64,000 nucleotides of DNA. It comes from an uncultured Alphaproteobacteria bacterium. GTDB taxonomy: Bacteria > Pseudomonadota > Alphaproteobacteria > RF32 > CAG-239. How positions within the stretch are numbered: position 1 is the first letter of the stretch; the number at the start of each line of letters is the position of its first letter. The notes beneath the pieces are model-generated. The model ran no database searches, was not told the origin of the DNA, and saw only the letters and a list, made by a program, of their open reading frames with translations. The position numbers and the translations under genes were made by a program. Positions 46,888 to 55,852 of this stretch are shown one piece after another. The stretch lies in contig CAJTLY010000008.1 in NCBI GenBank assembly GCA_910577095.1, positions 1 to 64,000 of the forward strand, given 5' to 3'.

Positions 46888-46903
46888 AATTCTCGGTTTT
46901 CCC

Positions 46904-46932
46904 AAGTCCTGCCGCAGCGCAGGACTTTTTTT
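46904..46932 (+). terminator. Terminator of gcrA
   Basis: aagtcctg/caggactt stem with a T run behind it. Confidence 0.8.
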
Positions 46933-47024
46933 GTCTTTATGTTTTAGTCAAAATGATTTTTGTTGACTTTAGACAAAAAACGGAGCATGATAGAAGTCAT
47001 AAAATAACCTTTAATACAATAATT

Positions 47025-47321
47025 ATGCCTTATTTAATCGTATTCTTCTTTCTGGTCATTGCCATTGTTGCCGTGATCGTTATCGTTACCCGCTCCAGCA
47101 GTCGGAACCAGTACAGCGCCGAAGTCGACACCATTCTCGAAATGATGGGAGACCTGGCCGACAACGTTTCCAAAGACAAGCTGAAAAAACTGCAGATGCA
47201 GTTCTGTGACCAGCAAAAGCTGAGCCGCGGAAACAAAGAAGACACATCGGATTACAAAGTCGGAAAAATGAGGGCCTACAATCGGGTTCTTGACCTGCTC
47301 GGCAGGAAAGTCTCCGATTAA
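47025..47321 (+). CDS. Small membrane-anchored hypothetical protein
   Basis: A 98-residue protein with an N-terminal membrane helix (IVFFFLVIAIVAVIVIV, about 5-22) and a charged cytosolic helical tail (about 30-98; KDKLKKLQMQFCDQQKLSRG). The reading frame extends upstream to 46806, but that part covers the gcrA end, so ATG 47025 is the natural start. No family recognised. Flanked by terminators on both sides and apparently its own unit. Confidence 0.6.
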   Translation: MPYLIVFFFLVIAIVAVIVIVTRSSSRNQYSAEVDTILEMMGDLADNVSKDKLKKLQMQFCDQQKLSRGNKEDTSDYKVGKMRAYNRVLDLLGRKVSD

Positions 47322-47346
47322 GGACCTGAGTGTCCGCAGCTTTGAA

Positions 47347-47376
47347 AGAGAGTGCCCGACGGCGCTCTCTTTTTTT
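47347..47376 (+). terminator. Terminator before lpxA
   Basis: A 10-bp stem (agagagtgcc/ggcgctctct) with a 4-nt loop and T run. Confidence 0.8.
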
Positions 47377-47446
47377 ATGGCAGCAGCAAATCTCTATTCG
47401 GCGGCAAAAGAAACTGAAATATATGGTAAACTTTTGTGTTTTTACT

Positions 47447-47466
47447 TTACAAGCATATCTTTGTAA
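47447..47466. promoter_or_regulatory. Dyad upstream of lpxA
   Basis: TTACAA, 8 nt, TTGTAA: a 6-bp inverted repeat about 45 nt before the lpxA ATG. It could be an operator, but a match of this size may be chance. Confidence 0.25.
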
Positions 47467-47511
47467 GTTACCACTAATAACATTAACCATAAAACTTAAG
47501 GATCTAAACCC

Positions 47512-48312
47512 ATGACCAACATTCACCCTACCGCCGTCATTGAAGACGGTGCCCAAATTGCCTCCAGTGCCAAAATCGGACCTTTCTGCGTTATCAGTTC
47601 CAAAGCCAAAATTATGGAAAACGTCCAATTGATTTCTAACGTCACGGTTATGAACGATACCACCATCGGCGAAGGCACGATCGTATTTCCGGGTGCGGTT
47701 CTCGGCGGCGGCCCGCAGGACCACGGCAATGAGTTTCAGCCCGAAGCCAAATTGATTATCGGCAAAAACAACATCATCCGCGAAAACGTAACCATGCAGT
47801 GCGGCACGCCCAAAGAACACTTTACCACCACTGTCGGCGATAACGGCATGTTTATGGTTAACTGCCACGTCGCTCACGACTGTGTGGTCGGCAACAACGT
47901 TATTATGACCAACAACGCCGTCATCGGCGGACACGTACGGGTCGGCGACGGCGCCATTTTGGGCGGCAACTCGGCCGTACACCAATTCTGCCGCATCGGC
48001 CGCAAGGCTATGATCGGCGGCTTGTCCGGCGTTGACCGCGACGTTATTCCGTTCGGCATTGTTACCGGCGAACGCGGAAAACTGCGCGGACTGAACGTTA
48101 TCGGCCTCAAACGCAGCGGTTTCGAAGAAGCGACCGTTAAAAGCATTACCCGCGCTTTTATGTTTATTTTCAAAGGCAAAAACGGCACTTTCGTCGAACG
48201 TCTGGCCGAAGCGCACGAAAAATATAAGGACGACGCCATGATCATGGAAATGATCGCCTTTATCGACGAAGCGCTCAAAGGCCGCCGCAACATCATGACG
48301 GCCGAAATGTAA
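47512..48312 (+). CDS. lpxA: UDP-GlcNAc acyltransferase LpxA
   Basis: First step of lipid A synthesis: 3-O-acylation of UDP-GlcNAc with acyl-ACP. The 266-residue left-handed parallel beta helix has hexapeptide repeats. The catalytic His sits in the HVAHDCVVGNN segment, and GHVRVGDGAILGGNSAVHQF is typical. It heads lpxA-lpxI-lpxB. lpxD and fabZ, often upstream in other bacteria, are absent here. Confidence 0.95.
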   Translation: MTNIHPTAVIEDGAQIASSAKIGPFCVISSKAKIMENVQLISNVTVMNDTTIGEGTIVFPGAVLGGGPQDHGNEFQPEAKLIIGKNNIIRENVTMQCGTPKEHFTTTVGDNGMFMVNCHVAHDCVVGNNVIMTNNAVIGGHVRVGDGAILGGNSAVHQFCRIGRKAMIGGLSGVDRDVIPFGIVTGERGKLRGLNVIGLKRSGFEEATVKSITRAFMFIFKGKNGTFVERLAEAHEKYKDDAMIMEMIAFIDEALKGRRNIMTAEM

Positions 48313-48323
48313 CGGGAGATCCG

Positions 48324-49169
48324 ATGGAAGACAAAGCCAAAAAACTGGGAATTATTGCCGGGGGAGGAAGTCTCCCCCGCAGTTTGATTCGCCATTGCCA
48401 AACTGTCGGGCGCGACTTTTTCGTTATTGCCATTGAAGGCAATGCCGATCCGGCCCTGTTTAATGACGAAATTCCGCACTTATGGATCCGTCTCGGTCAG
48501 GCCGGCACCGGCTTTAAGCGCTTTCGCGACGAAAAAGTCGAAGAAGTGGTTATGATCGGCACCATCCGCCGTCCAAGTTTCAAAGAACTGATTCCCGATA
48601 TGCGCACCACCGCCTTTTTTACCAAAATCGGCGTTAAGGCTCTCGGCGACGACGGAATTCTGCGCGCCTTAATTAAGGAAATAGAAGCCGAAAAAATGCG
48701 GGTAGTCGGCATTCACGAAGTCATGAACAACATTTTGGTCCGCCCGGGCATTCTCGGAAAAGTCAAACCCGGCAAAGACGACTATGTCGATATCCGCCGC
48801 GGCGTTGCGGCAGCCTTTGAATTAGGGAGACTTGACATCGGACAGTCGGTTATCGTGCAACAAGGGTTGGTATTGGGCGTGGAGGCCATCGAAGGAACCG
48901 ATGAACTGATCAAACGCTGCAGCGCCTATAAACGCAAAGGAAACGGCGGTGTTCTGGTAAAATTGCGCAAACCCCAGCAGGATATGCGGATTGACTTACC
49001 GACCATCGGCACCCGAACCGTTGAAAACGCCCAAGCCAGCGGTTTGAACGGGCTGGCCGTTCATGCCGGAAATACGCTGATCGTCGACGAAGCGGAAGTC
49101 ATCCGCGCCGCCGACAAAGCCGGCCTGTTTATTATCGGAATTGAACCGGGAGATTATCTTGAACAATAA
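48324..49169 (+). CDS. lpxI: UDP-2,3-diacylglucosamine pyrophosphatase LpxI
   Basis: Hydrolyses UDP-2,3-diacyl-GlcN to lipid X; alphaproteobacteria use LpxI in place of LpxH. The 281-residue protein has LGIIAGGGSLPRSLIRHC at the N-terminus. The DUF1009 C-terminal domain carries QSVIVQQGLVLGVEAIEGTD and KLRKPQQDMRIDLPTIG with the essential Asp region. It sits 11 nt after lpxA and overlaps lpxB. Confidence 0.95.
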   Translation: MEDKAKKLGIIAGGGSLPRSLIRHCQTVGRDFFVIAIEGNADPALFNDEIPHLWIRLGQAGTGFKRFRDEKVEEVVMIGTIRRPSFKELIPDMRTTAFFTKIGVKALGDDGILRALIKEIEAEKMRVVGIHEVMNNILVRPGILGKVKPGKDDYVDIRRGVAAAFELGRLDIGQSVIVQQGLVLGVEAIEGTDELIKRCSAYKRKGNGGVLVKLRKPQQDMRIDLPTIGTRTVENAQASGLNGLAVHAGNTLIVDEAEVIRAADKAGLFIIGIEPGDYLEQ

Positions 49170-50331
49170 TTTGAAAATTTATCTGATTGCCGGAGAACCT
49201 TCCGGAGATGCCCTCGGTGCCCGGCTGATGCGGGCAATCAAGAAAAAAACCGGCGGCAAAGCCGAGTTTTTCGGTATCGGCGGCGACACGATGGAAAAAG
49301 AAGGCATGAGCTCCTTGTTTGATATTTCCGAACTCGCCATTATGGGACTTTGTGAAGTTATTCCCAGTATTCCGAGAGTTCTCAAAAGAATCGGACAAAC
49401 CGTTGACGACATTGTCCGCATTCGTCCCGATGTTGTCATCTCCATCGACAGTTGGAGTTTCGGCAGCCGGGTACAAAAGAAACTGCGTGCCCTCAAAACC
49501 GGCATTCCGCAAATTCACTATGTGGCGCCGCAGGTTTGGGCCTGGAAAAAGAAACGCGCCCGTACCATGTACAAATACGTTGATCATCTCCTTACTCTGC
49601 TTCCTCAGGAACCGAAATATTTCACGCCTTACGGGCTGCCGACCACTTTTGTCGGCCATCCGGTTATCGAAAGTCCGGTGGTTCACGGCGATCGGGAAAT
49701 TTTCCGTCGCAAATACAGCATCGACGCCGCGCAAAAAATCATTTGCCTGCTGCCGGGATCGCGGCATAACGAAGTGTCGCGGCTGCTGCCGATATTTTTG
49801 GAAGCCGCACAAATGCTGAAGCAACAGCATCCGGAACTGTTTTTTGTTATTCCGACGGTTAAAACAGTGGCGGCTCGGGTTAAAAACATGCTCAAGAATA
49901 ATCCGCTGCCCGTGTTGGTGGTGGAAGGCGAAGAAGATCGCCACAACGCGATGAGTGCCGCCGCCGCCGCAATTGCCGCTTCGGGAACCGTAGCCTTGGA
50001 ACTGGCAATTGCCGATGTGCCGCACGTGATCGGTTATAAGGTTGCGCCGGTAACCGCGGCGTTGGTCAAACACTTTTTGCACATTCAGTTTGTTAATCTT
50101 TCAAACATCCTGCTCGGTCGCGAAATTGTTCCCGAACTGTTGCAGGAAAGATGCGTGGCATCAAACATCGTCTTATACATCAACCGTTTTCTTGAGCAAG
50201 ACAGCTTTTACCGTCATCAGGCGGAAGGCTTTAAGAAAGTGCGCGAAGTATTGGGGGTGGGCGAACAAACCCCAAGCGAAAAAGCGGCGGATGTTATTTT
50301 GCAAATTATCGCCGATACCCGAAAAGTGTAG
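49159..50331 (+). CDS. lpxB: Lipid A disaccharide synthase LpxB
   Basis: Joins lipid X and UDP-diacyl-GlcN. The 390 residues include LIAGEPSGDALGARLM, IDSWSFGSRV, HYVAPQVWAWKKKRA, LLPGSRHNEVSRLLP and ASGTVALELAIADVPHV. The start is TTG 49159: GGAG lies about 6 nt upstream and no ATG is nearby. It overlaps lpxI by 11 nt. A terminator follows at 50356-50380. Confidence 0.95.
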   Translation: MNNNLKIYLIAGEPSGDALGARLMRAIKKKTGGKAEFFGIGGDTMEKEGMSSLFDISELAIMGLCEVIPSIPRVLKRIGQTVDDIVRIRPDVVISIDSWSFGSRVQKKLRALKTGIPQIHYVAPQVWAWKKKRARTMYKYVDHLLTLLPQEPKYFTPYGLPTTFVGHPVIESPVVHGDREIFRRKYSIDAAQKIICLLPGSRHNEVSRLLPIFLEAAQMLKQQHPELFFVIPTVKTVAARVKNMLKNNPLPVLVVEGEEDRHNAMSAAAAAIAASGTVALELAIADVPHVIGYKVAPVTAALVKHFLHIQFVNLSNILLGREIVPELLQERCVASNIVLYINRFLEQDSFYRHQAEGFKKVREVLGVGEQTPSEKAADVILQIIADTRKV

Positions 50332-50355
50332 ATATGCAGCTTTCCGGTTCTGTTT

Positions 50356-50380
50356 CTGCCCGGCTTTCCGGGCAGTTTTT
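50356..50380 (+). terminator. Terminator of lpx operon
   Basis: ctgcccgg/ccgggcag stem with TTTTT behind it. Confidence 0.8.
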
Positions 50381-50416
50381 ATATTTTGAACGCAGACCTT
50401 TTTTCGGCAACCGCCC

Positions 50417-50956
50417 CTAATCCCGGTTATTTTCATGCGGCCGTACGTCGCGTTCGCGGTTGCTCTCATCGACGGCTTCTTCTATTCTGGCTTTTACCTG
50501 CAGCGGATTGTCAACATCATAAAATTCGACTTTGGCACTGCCGGTTCCCGAAAAGAGAATGTTGCCGTAGCCTAACACCCTGCCCCAGAAAGTTTGTTTA
50601 ATCTGGATTGATTCGATCCGCTCGGTCTTTATTTCTTCGGTTTTTATTGAGATAATTCCGGTTTTATACACCACCCGGCGATTGGTACAAACCATTTCGG
50701 TCAGATGCAAGGACAAATACAAAACAAACGGATAAACCCCTAAAAGGCTTCCCAAAACCGCCAACCCCGCCGCCGCTTCAATATCTTTGTTAAAATAAAA
50801 AGTGAAGGCAAGCGAAATACAAGCCAGCGCCACCAACCCGAGAGTTGCAAACATGAAATAAAACCACAGCCACTTAATCCAATGATATTTGGCCTGCACC
50901 TTGATCGTTTCGTCCTTGGTCATGGTTCCGTTAACATATCCGTTTTGTCCCAGCAT
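50417..50956 (-). CDS. Bacterial PH-domain membrane protein (DUF304-like)
   Basis: A 179-residue protein. Two N-terminal membrane helices (about 25-85) are followed by a YdbS/YdbT-type PH domain: TNRRVVYKTGIISIKTEEIKTERIESIQIKQTFWGRVLGYGNILFSGTG-like pattern, a hallmark of DUF304. The start is ATG 50956 behind GGAGG, 1 nt after the trkH stop. The upstream frame to 50989 runs into trkH. Its role is not known. Confidence 0.78.
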   Translation of the reverse strand: MLGQNGYVNGTMTKDETIKVQAKYHWIKWLWFYFMFATLGLVALACISLAFTFYFNKDIEAAAGLAVLGSLLGVYPFVLYLSLHLTEMVCTNRRVVYKTGIISIKTEEIKTERIESIQIKQTFWGRVLGYGNILFSGTGSAKVEFYDVDNPLQVKARIEEAVDESNRERDVRPHENNRD

Positions 50957-50957
50957 T

Positions 50958-52403
50958 TTATTTCCTCCAAAAGTTTTTGGTAAATACAACCAACACCGTC
51001 AAAACTTCCAAACGTCCCAGCAGCATCGCTGCCATCAGGGCATATTTGGCCACAACGGAAAGTGACGCATAATTGCCGTCCGGACCGATCGAAGCGACAA
51101 TTCCCGGCCCCGAGTTGGTAACCGTGGCAACGGCGGCGCTAAAGGCAGTGGCAAAATCAAGCCCGGTAAACGCCAGCAGCAGCGCAACCGCCATAATCAC
51201 CCCGAAGAACGATATCACAAACACCAAAACCGACGAAATAATTCCCGGATCCATCGTATATTGTTTTACTTTGACCGGCACCACCCGGTTGGGATCAACT
51301 GCCGTAATCATTGATTGTTTGAGGTAAGCCCACAAAACCTGCCAACGAAATATCTTAACCGAACCGGCCGTCGATCCGGTACAACCGCCGGTAAAGGCAA
51401 ATATGATAAACAGAGTTTGAAACAATACCCCCCAGGCCAGATAATTCACCGAAGTCAGGCCGGTTGAGGTTGTAATTGAAATAATATTGAACGAAGCATA
51501 ACGCAACGCCGTCCAAAAGTTGTCGTATACGCCCATAAATACCAGACAAAAGGACGTTCCGACAATAAAAAAGAACAGCACTTTTAAAAAACTGACAACT
51601 TGTTCCGTCCGCAACGACTGATGAAACTTGTTTTGCAGCAAAACAATGTAAAAAGTCATCGGCAGCGCCCCCAGCAACATGAAGACCGAAATAACCGCTT
51701 CGATTTTCACATTGTCAAAATAGAGAATTGATTTGTTTTTGGTGGAGAAACCGGCGGTAGCAATCGTTGACATTGCATGGTTAATCGCATCAAACCAGCC
51801 CATCCCCGCAAAATACAGACAAACGGCACACAAAACGCAAAAAAACAGATAAACCAGAAAAATCCGCTTGGCAATATAATGAAACTTGGGCATAAACTTA
51901 TCGTTAAGGTCGGAATTTTCACGCTGAAACATCTGCATGCCGCCAATCCCCAAAAACGGCAGCAGCGCCACCGCAAACATCACAATGCCGATGCCGCCCA
52001 TTGCCGTAAGCATTGAGCGCCACAACAAAACCGCTTTGGGAAGACTTTCAATATCATTGAGTATGGTCGCGCCGGTCGTCGAAAGGCCCGACACCGCCTC
52101 AAACAAAGCGTCATGAAAATTTGACGTGCTGCCGTACAAAACAAAAGGAATGGCCGACAACAGCGAAACCGCCGCCCAACTGCTGGTGGTCAGCAAATAT
52201 CCCTGTCGGATACTGATGCTTTTTATCGGGGCCCGGTTGGAAAGAAAAAGCGATAAACCGATAAACAGGCAAAACATCGCCGAATTGAGAAAATATGACC
52301 AGGAAGCGGAAGTTGTATAAATGTCATAGCCGGCAACAACCAGCATCGCAGCACCGAGAATGCTGATAAAATAGCCGTTGATCATTAAAACCACTTGCCA
52401 CAT
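50958..52403 (-). CDS. trkH: TrkH/KtrB-type potassium uptake protein
   Basis: A 481-residue inner-membrane K+ translocator. Four pore-loop repeats are visible (SGLSTTGATIL; STIATAGFSTKN; GCTGSTAGSVKIFR; TNSGPGIVASIGP), with the selectivity glycines conserved, and MLLGRLEVLTVLVVF closes the protein. It would pair with a TrkA/KtrA subunit, which is not seen in the window. 15 nt after the SNase-like gene. Confidence 0.9.
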   Translation of the reverse strand: MWQVVLMINGYFISILGAAMLVVAGYDIYTTSASWSYFLNSAMFCLFIGLSLFLSNRAPIKSISIRQGYLLTTSSWAAVSLLSAIPFVLYGSTSNFHDALFEAVSGLSTTGATILNDIESLPKAVLLWRSMLTAMGGIGIVMFAVALLPFLGIGGMQMFQRENSDLNDKFMPKFHYIAKRIFLVYLFFCVLCAVCLYFAGMGWFDAINHAMSTIATAGFSTKNKSILYFDNVKIEAVISVFMLLGALPMTFYIVLLQNKFHQSLRTEQVVSFLKVLFFFIVGTSFCLVFMGVYDNFWTALRYASFNIISITTSTGLTSVNYLAWGVLFQTLFIIFAFTGGCTGSTAGSVKIFRWQVLWAYLKQSMITAVDPNRVVPVKVKQYTMDPGIISSVLVFVISFFGVIMAVALLLAFTGLDFATAFSAAVATVTNSGPGIVASIGPDGNYASLSVVAKYALMAAMLLGRLEVLTVLVVFTKNFWRK

Positions 52404-52418
52404 ACGAGACGCCGATCT

Positions 52419-53315
52419 CTATTCCAGAGCAACCCGGTCAGAATAACCGCGTTCGACCAGTATGTCGTTGATGCTGATATCTTCGTAAAAACACTCTCCG
52501 GTCGCAACCTCGTCTTTGGTATAAGCAACAATTTTGCAGCGAATATTCTCCCCTTTCAGGGCATCTTTCAAAAAGACCGCCGCTTTAACGCCGCGGGCAT
52601 TGCGCGGATTGGAATATACGCCGTACAAAAACAGATAGGTCCCGCCGACCTCCATTTCGTTGGCATTATGAATTTTAACCGGTCCCGAAATTTCTACCGG
52701 CGTATCCAGATAACGCAGCACATCGCCTTCCGCTTCCGAAACTTTTTTCACAATAACAGGTCTTTCCGTTGCCTGAGAGTATCTGCCGTCAGCCTGATTT
52801 CCGACATTTGACGAAACAGCCGCTTCCGTCCTTTCCGTCGTTTCTTCCGGCAGCAAGGGCGCCGGGGGCGTTACGGCAACGACGTTGTCGGCTTCCTGCG
52901 CCAAAACATCCACCCGCTGGGTCTTGCTTCCCGATGCGGCGCGGAAGATCTGACGGCGCACTTCTTTGGCACTCGGCGCCACTTCTACCAGACGATCGGT
53001 TCCTTTACCCGGCTTTTCGGCCAAGGCCGGAATTTTGTTCAGAAAACTCGAAAACTTGTCGGAAACCTGAGAAAAACTTTCCTTATCGATATTTTTGATT
53101 TTTTCGAGATACCAGGTATGAACCTCGAGCGGCTTAACCTTGTGATAATAAACCGGGACGGCATAAGCCGCCGCCAAAATCAATACCAGCAGCAACAAAA
53201 GATACAAAGGCTTGCGAAACGGATAAGTGACAAACATCACCGTTTTATGCAAAACTGCGCCCCATTGGCTGGGCGAACCTATATTGTCCTCTTTTTGCTT
53301 TTTTTTGAAAAACAT
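52419..53315 (-). CDS. Membrane-anchored SNase-like protein
   Basis: A 298-residue protein. A short basic N-terminus and a transmembrane helix (about 38-55) lead to a disordered, Pro/Thr-rich stretch and a C-terminal beta-barrel domain (about 205-295) that resembles staphylococcal nuclease/SNc (GPVKIHNANEMEVGGTYLFLYGVY...LVERGYS). Catalytic residues expected around DTPE and the YGR loop appear replaced, so it may be a catalytically dead binding domain. It precedes trkH by 15 nt. Confidence 0.65.
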   Translation of the reverse strand: MFFKKKQKEDNIGSPSQWGAVLHKTVMFVTYPFRKPLYLLLLLVLILAAAYAVPVYYHKVKPLEVHTWYLEKIKNIDKESFSQVSDKFSSFLNKIPALAEKPGKGTDRLVEVAPSAKEVRRQIFRAASGSKTQRVDVLAQEADNVVAVTPPAPLLPEETTERTEAAVSSNVGNQADGRYSQATERPVIVKKVSEAEGDVLRYLDTPVEISGPVKIHNANEMEVGGTYLFLYGVYSNPRNARGVKAAVFLKDALKGENIRCKIVAYTKDEVATGECFYEDISINDILVERGYSDRVALE

Positions 53316-53394
53316 CGTGTTTCCCCCGATTTATAAATTTTCTATAATATTTAAGCTAAACGGTCTCCGCATAAAATTCAAGCGAAAACCATAT

Positions 53395-54252
53395 TTATTG
53401 CACGGCTTTGACGATAAAATCGGGAAGCTGTTCCAAAGAAGAGGCACCGGCGGCACCTTTATGGCCGCCGCCGCCGAAACGTGCGGCGATTTTGGAGACG
53501 TCAACATCCGGCTTGCTTGAATAAAAAGAAAGGTTCCAACGTCGTTTTTTGTTCATGTAAAAGTTTATCATAACATCGTAACTGTTTATATTTTCTAAAG
53601 TATCAAAGAAAGAGGACCGTCCCTGCGGCATATTGGAACAAATACATTTCAAACCGTCGATTTCCGCCTCAAAAGCCATGCTGCGCACCAAATGATAATT
53701 ACGCGTGTTGATCCACGACAAGATTCTTTTTCCTTCCTCAATCATTTTGTCGACATCCAGATCTCCGTTAAAAAGTTCCTGCCAAATTTTGTCCTGGGGC
53801 CGGTTTTGCCCAAACGACTGCATGGCATATTCAAACGGTTCAACCCGGGGATCTCGCAAATCAAAAATGTCATGCTGTGCCAGCAGCTTCACGCCCAACG
53901 GAACCGGCCGGTCGGGATAATAATAGTTCCACGTCAGTTCAATCGCTGCCGTGCCGATCCGCCGCAAACCTTTGATCGGTTTTGCCCCCTCCCTCAGCAT
54001 GGCCTCATATTCTTCAATCACCGAAGCATGATGATCAATCCAGGTAAAATCAATCTTATTGCTCAACTCAAACATATATTTCACCGGCAAGGCAAAATCG
54101 CACACCACTACCATGTCATGCTTTTCAATTTCGTGATAAGGGATTTCCATATCATGATTCAGCCCCAGCAGTTCAATCTGCGGATAGACGCTTTTGACAA
54201 CCGCTCCCGACCCTTTGCCGTCATGATCGGCAATATGATAAATACATAACAT
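53395..54252 (-). CDS. DHH-family phosphohydrolase
   Basis: A 285-residue DHH/DHHA1-type enzyme. DHDGKGSGAVVK (motif 1), VVCDFA (motif 2), DHHASV (motif 3) and the C-terminal GGGHKGAAG match oligoribonuclease/c-di-nucleotide type phosphohydrolases. The substrate is not evident. ATG 54252 has GAGGAAAAG upstream and follows the MBL gene stop by 1 nt; an ATG at 54267 is possible. Confidence 0.8.
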   Translation of the reverse strand: MLCIYHIADHDGKGSGAVVKSVYPQIELLGLNHDMEIPYHEIEKHDMVVVCDFALPVKYMFELSNKIDFTWIDHHASVIEEYEAMLREGAKPIKGLRRIGTAAIELTWNYYYPDRPVPLGVKLLAQHDIFDLRDPRVEPFEYAMQSFGQNRPQDKIWQELFNGDLDVDKMIEEGKRILSWINTRNYHLVRSMAFEAEIDGLKCICSNMPQGRSSFFDTLENINSYDVMINFYMNKKRRWNLSFYSSKPDVDVSKIAARFGGGGHKGAAGASSLEQLPDFIVKAVQ

Positions 54253-54253
54253 T

Positions 54254-55051
54254 TTACTTTTCCTCATCCAAAATTATACTCATATTGTCAAACGCCGGCG
54301 TCACATTTTGCGGCGTCAAACGGTCAATTTCCCGATAATCGCATTCCACCGCCATATGATTGATCACAACCCGCTGCGGCGCAATCCGTTCGGCATCGTG
54401 CAGGATATCGTCCAGCCCGGCATGATGACACCCGCCTTCCGGCGTTGTCAGCGGCAAAATCAACAATTTGACCGGACGGGTGATACAGTTGAAGGCTGCC
54501 TCGTCAATTTTCCGATAATCGGCAATATACACAATTTCTCCGTCATTAAAAACATAACCCGTCGTCGGCATATTGTGTCCCAACAGCCGGATCGGCGTAA
54601 TCTTTAAATCTTTCAGCATAAACGGCCGATAATATTCAATCGTATTCGCCACCAAACTCGGTTCACAACTGACATCGTTGTCATGTCCGGGAGTTGCAAT
54701 CAAATAAGGAAAACGCTCCCGGATCGTTGCGATCGTCTCCGCAGTGGCATAAAAATTCAGGCTGCGGTTTTCGGCGCGGTTAATCTCCCGCAATTCGTCA
54801 ATACCGTGCAGATGATCGGCATGGGCATGAGTATAGACAATCCCGTCCACATTCCGGACTCCGCTCGCCAGCAGCTGTTGACGCAAATCCGGCGAGGTGT
54901 CGATCAAAATACGGGTATTTTTATATTCCAGACAAGAAGTCGTTCGCGTCCGACGGTTTTCGGCAACCGACGGATCGCAGTTTCCCCACCCGCTGCCGAC
55001 AGCCGGTACGCCGGGAGCAGCACCGCTGCCGAGTATGGTCATCTTATACAT
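54254..55051 (-). CDS. MBL-fold metallohydrolase (PhnP-like)
   Basis: A 265-residue metallo-beta-lactamase fold enzyme. The zinc motif THAHADHLHGID (H-x-H-x-D-H), a metal-ligand HNMPTTG region and C-terminal DYRKID/INHMAVE pieces fit PhnP/phosphodiesterase-like hydrolases. Its first base is shared with the tatD stop, so the two are translationally coupled. Function inferred from fold only. Confidence 0.85.
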   Translation of the reverse strand: MYKMTILGSGAAPGVPAVGSGWGNCDPSVAENRRTRTTSCLEYKNTRILIDTSPDLRQQLLASGVRNVDGIVYTHAHADHLHGIDELREINRAENRSLNFYATAETIATIRERFPYLIATPGHDNDVSCEPSLVANTIEYYRPFMLKDLKITPIRLLGHNMPTTGYVFNDGEIVYIADYRKIDEAAFNCITRPVKLLILPLTTPEGGCHHAGLDDILHDAERIAPQRVVINHMAVECDYREIDRLTPQNVTPAFDNMSIILDEEK

Positions 55052-55845
55052 TAAAATTCATACCTCCCTTTGTCACTTGCCTTACGGAACAGCCGATAAA
55101 AATTCTCGGAAGTAATTTTTGCCACCTCTTCCAACGAAATATTTTTGATTTGCGCCAGTTTCTCCGCCACATAACGAACGTTTGCCGGTTCGTTCCGATG
55201 TCCGCGCAACGGTACCGGGGCCAAAAACGGAGAATCGGTTTCCACCAACAGCCGGTCCATCGGAAGATCGGCAAAGATTTCCCGCAATTCGGAACTTTTG
55301 TTAAAAGTGATTATACCAGAAGCCGAGATATAAAAACCGATTGAAAGGGCAAATTCCGCTAATCGGCGGGAACCGGAAAAACAATGAATTTCACCGTTGA
55401 ACGGCGCTTTTTTGTAATGTTCCGACAAAATGCCGATCGTATCGTCATCGGCGTCCCGGGTATGGATAATCAGCGGCAATCCGGTCTCCTGAGCCGCTTT
55501 GATTTGTTCGATAAACAGTTTGAGCTGGTTTTCCCGGCTGCTGTAATCGTAGTAATAGTCCAGACCGCATTCGCCGATCGCCACAATTTTTTTGTGACGG
55601 CTTTTTTCAATCAGCTCGGCGGCCGTTACCGATGTATATTCATCCGCATTATGCGGGTGCACGCCGACTGCCGTATAAATAAAAGGATATTTTTCCGATA
55701 ACTTCAGCTGTTCGTCCAGATTATCAATGTTATTTCCCGCATTTAATGCCGCGGTAATTCCGTTTTCTTTCATACGGTGCAAAATTTCATCAAAATCTTC
55801 TTCAAAATCGTTATAATCCAAGTGGCAGTGACTGTCGACCAGCAT
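55051..55845 (-). CDS. tatD: TatD-family DNase
   Basis: A 264-residue TIM-barrel metal-dependent hydrolase. DSHCHLD, VGVHPHN, GECGLDYYY, IHTRDADDDT, CFSGS and VETDSPFLAP are the TatD metal-ligand motifs. TatD is a DNA exonuclease/repair enzyme. Placed between holB and an MBL gene in a tight operon; the 7-nt gap to holB supports coupling. Confidence 0.95.
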   Translation of the reverse strand: MLVDSHCHLDYNDFEEDFDEILHRMKENGITAALNAGNNIDNLDEQLKLSEKYPFIYTAVGVHPHNADEYTSVTAAELIEKSRHKKIVAIGECGLDYYYDYSSRENQLKLFIEQIKAAQETGLPLIIHTRDADDDTIGILSEHYKKAPFNGEIHCFSGSRRLAEFALSIGFYISASGIITFNKSSELREIFADLPMDRLLVETDSPFLAPVPLRGHRNEPANVRYVAEKLAQIKNISLEEVAKITSENFYRLFRKASDKGRYEF

Positions 55846-55852
55846 TTTATCC

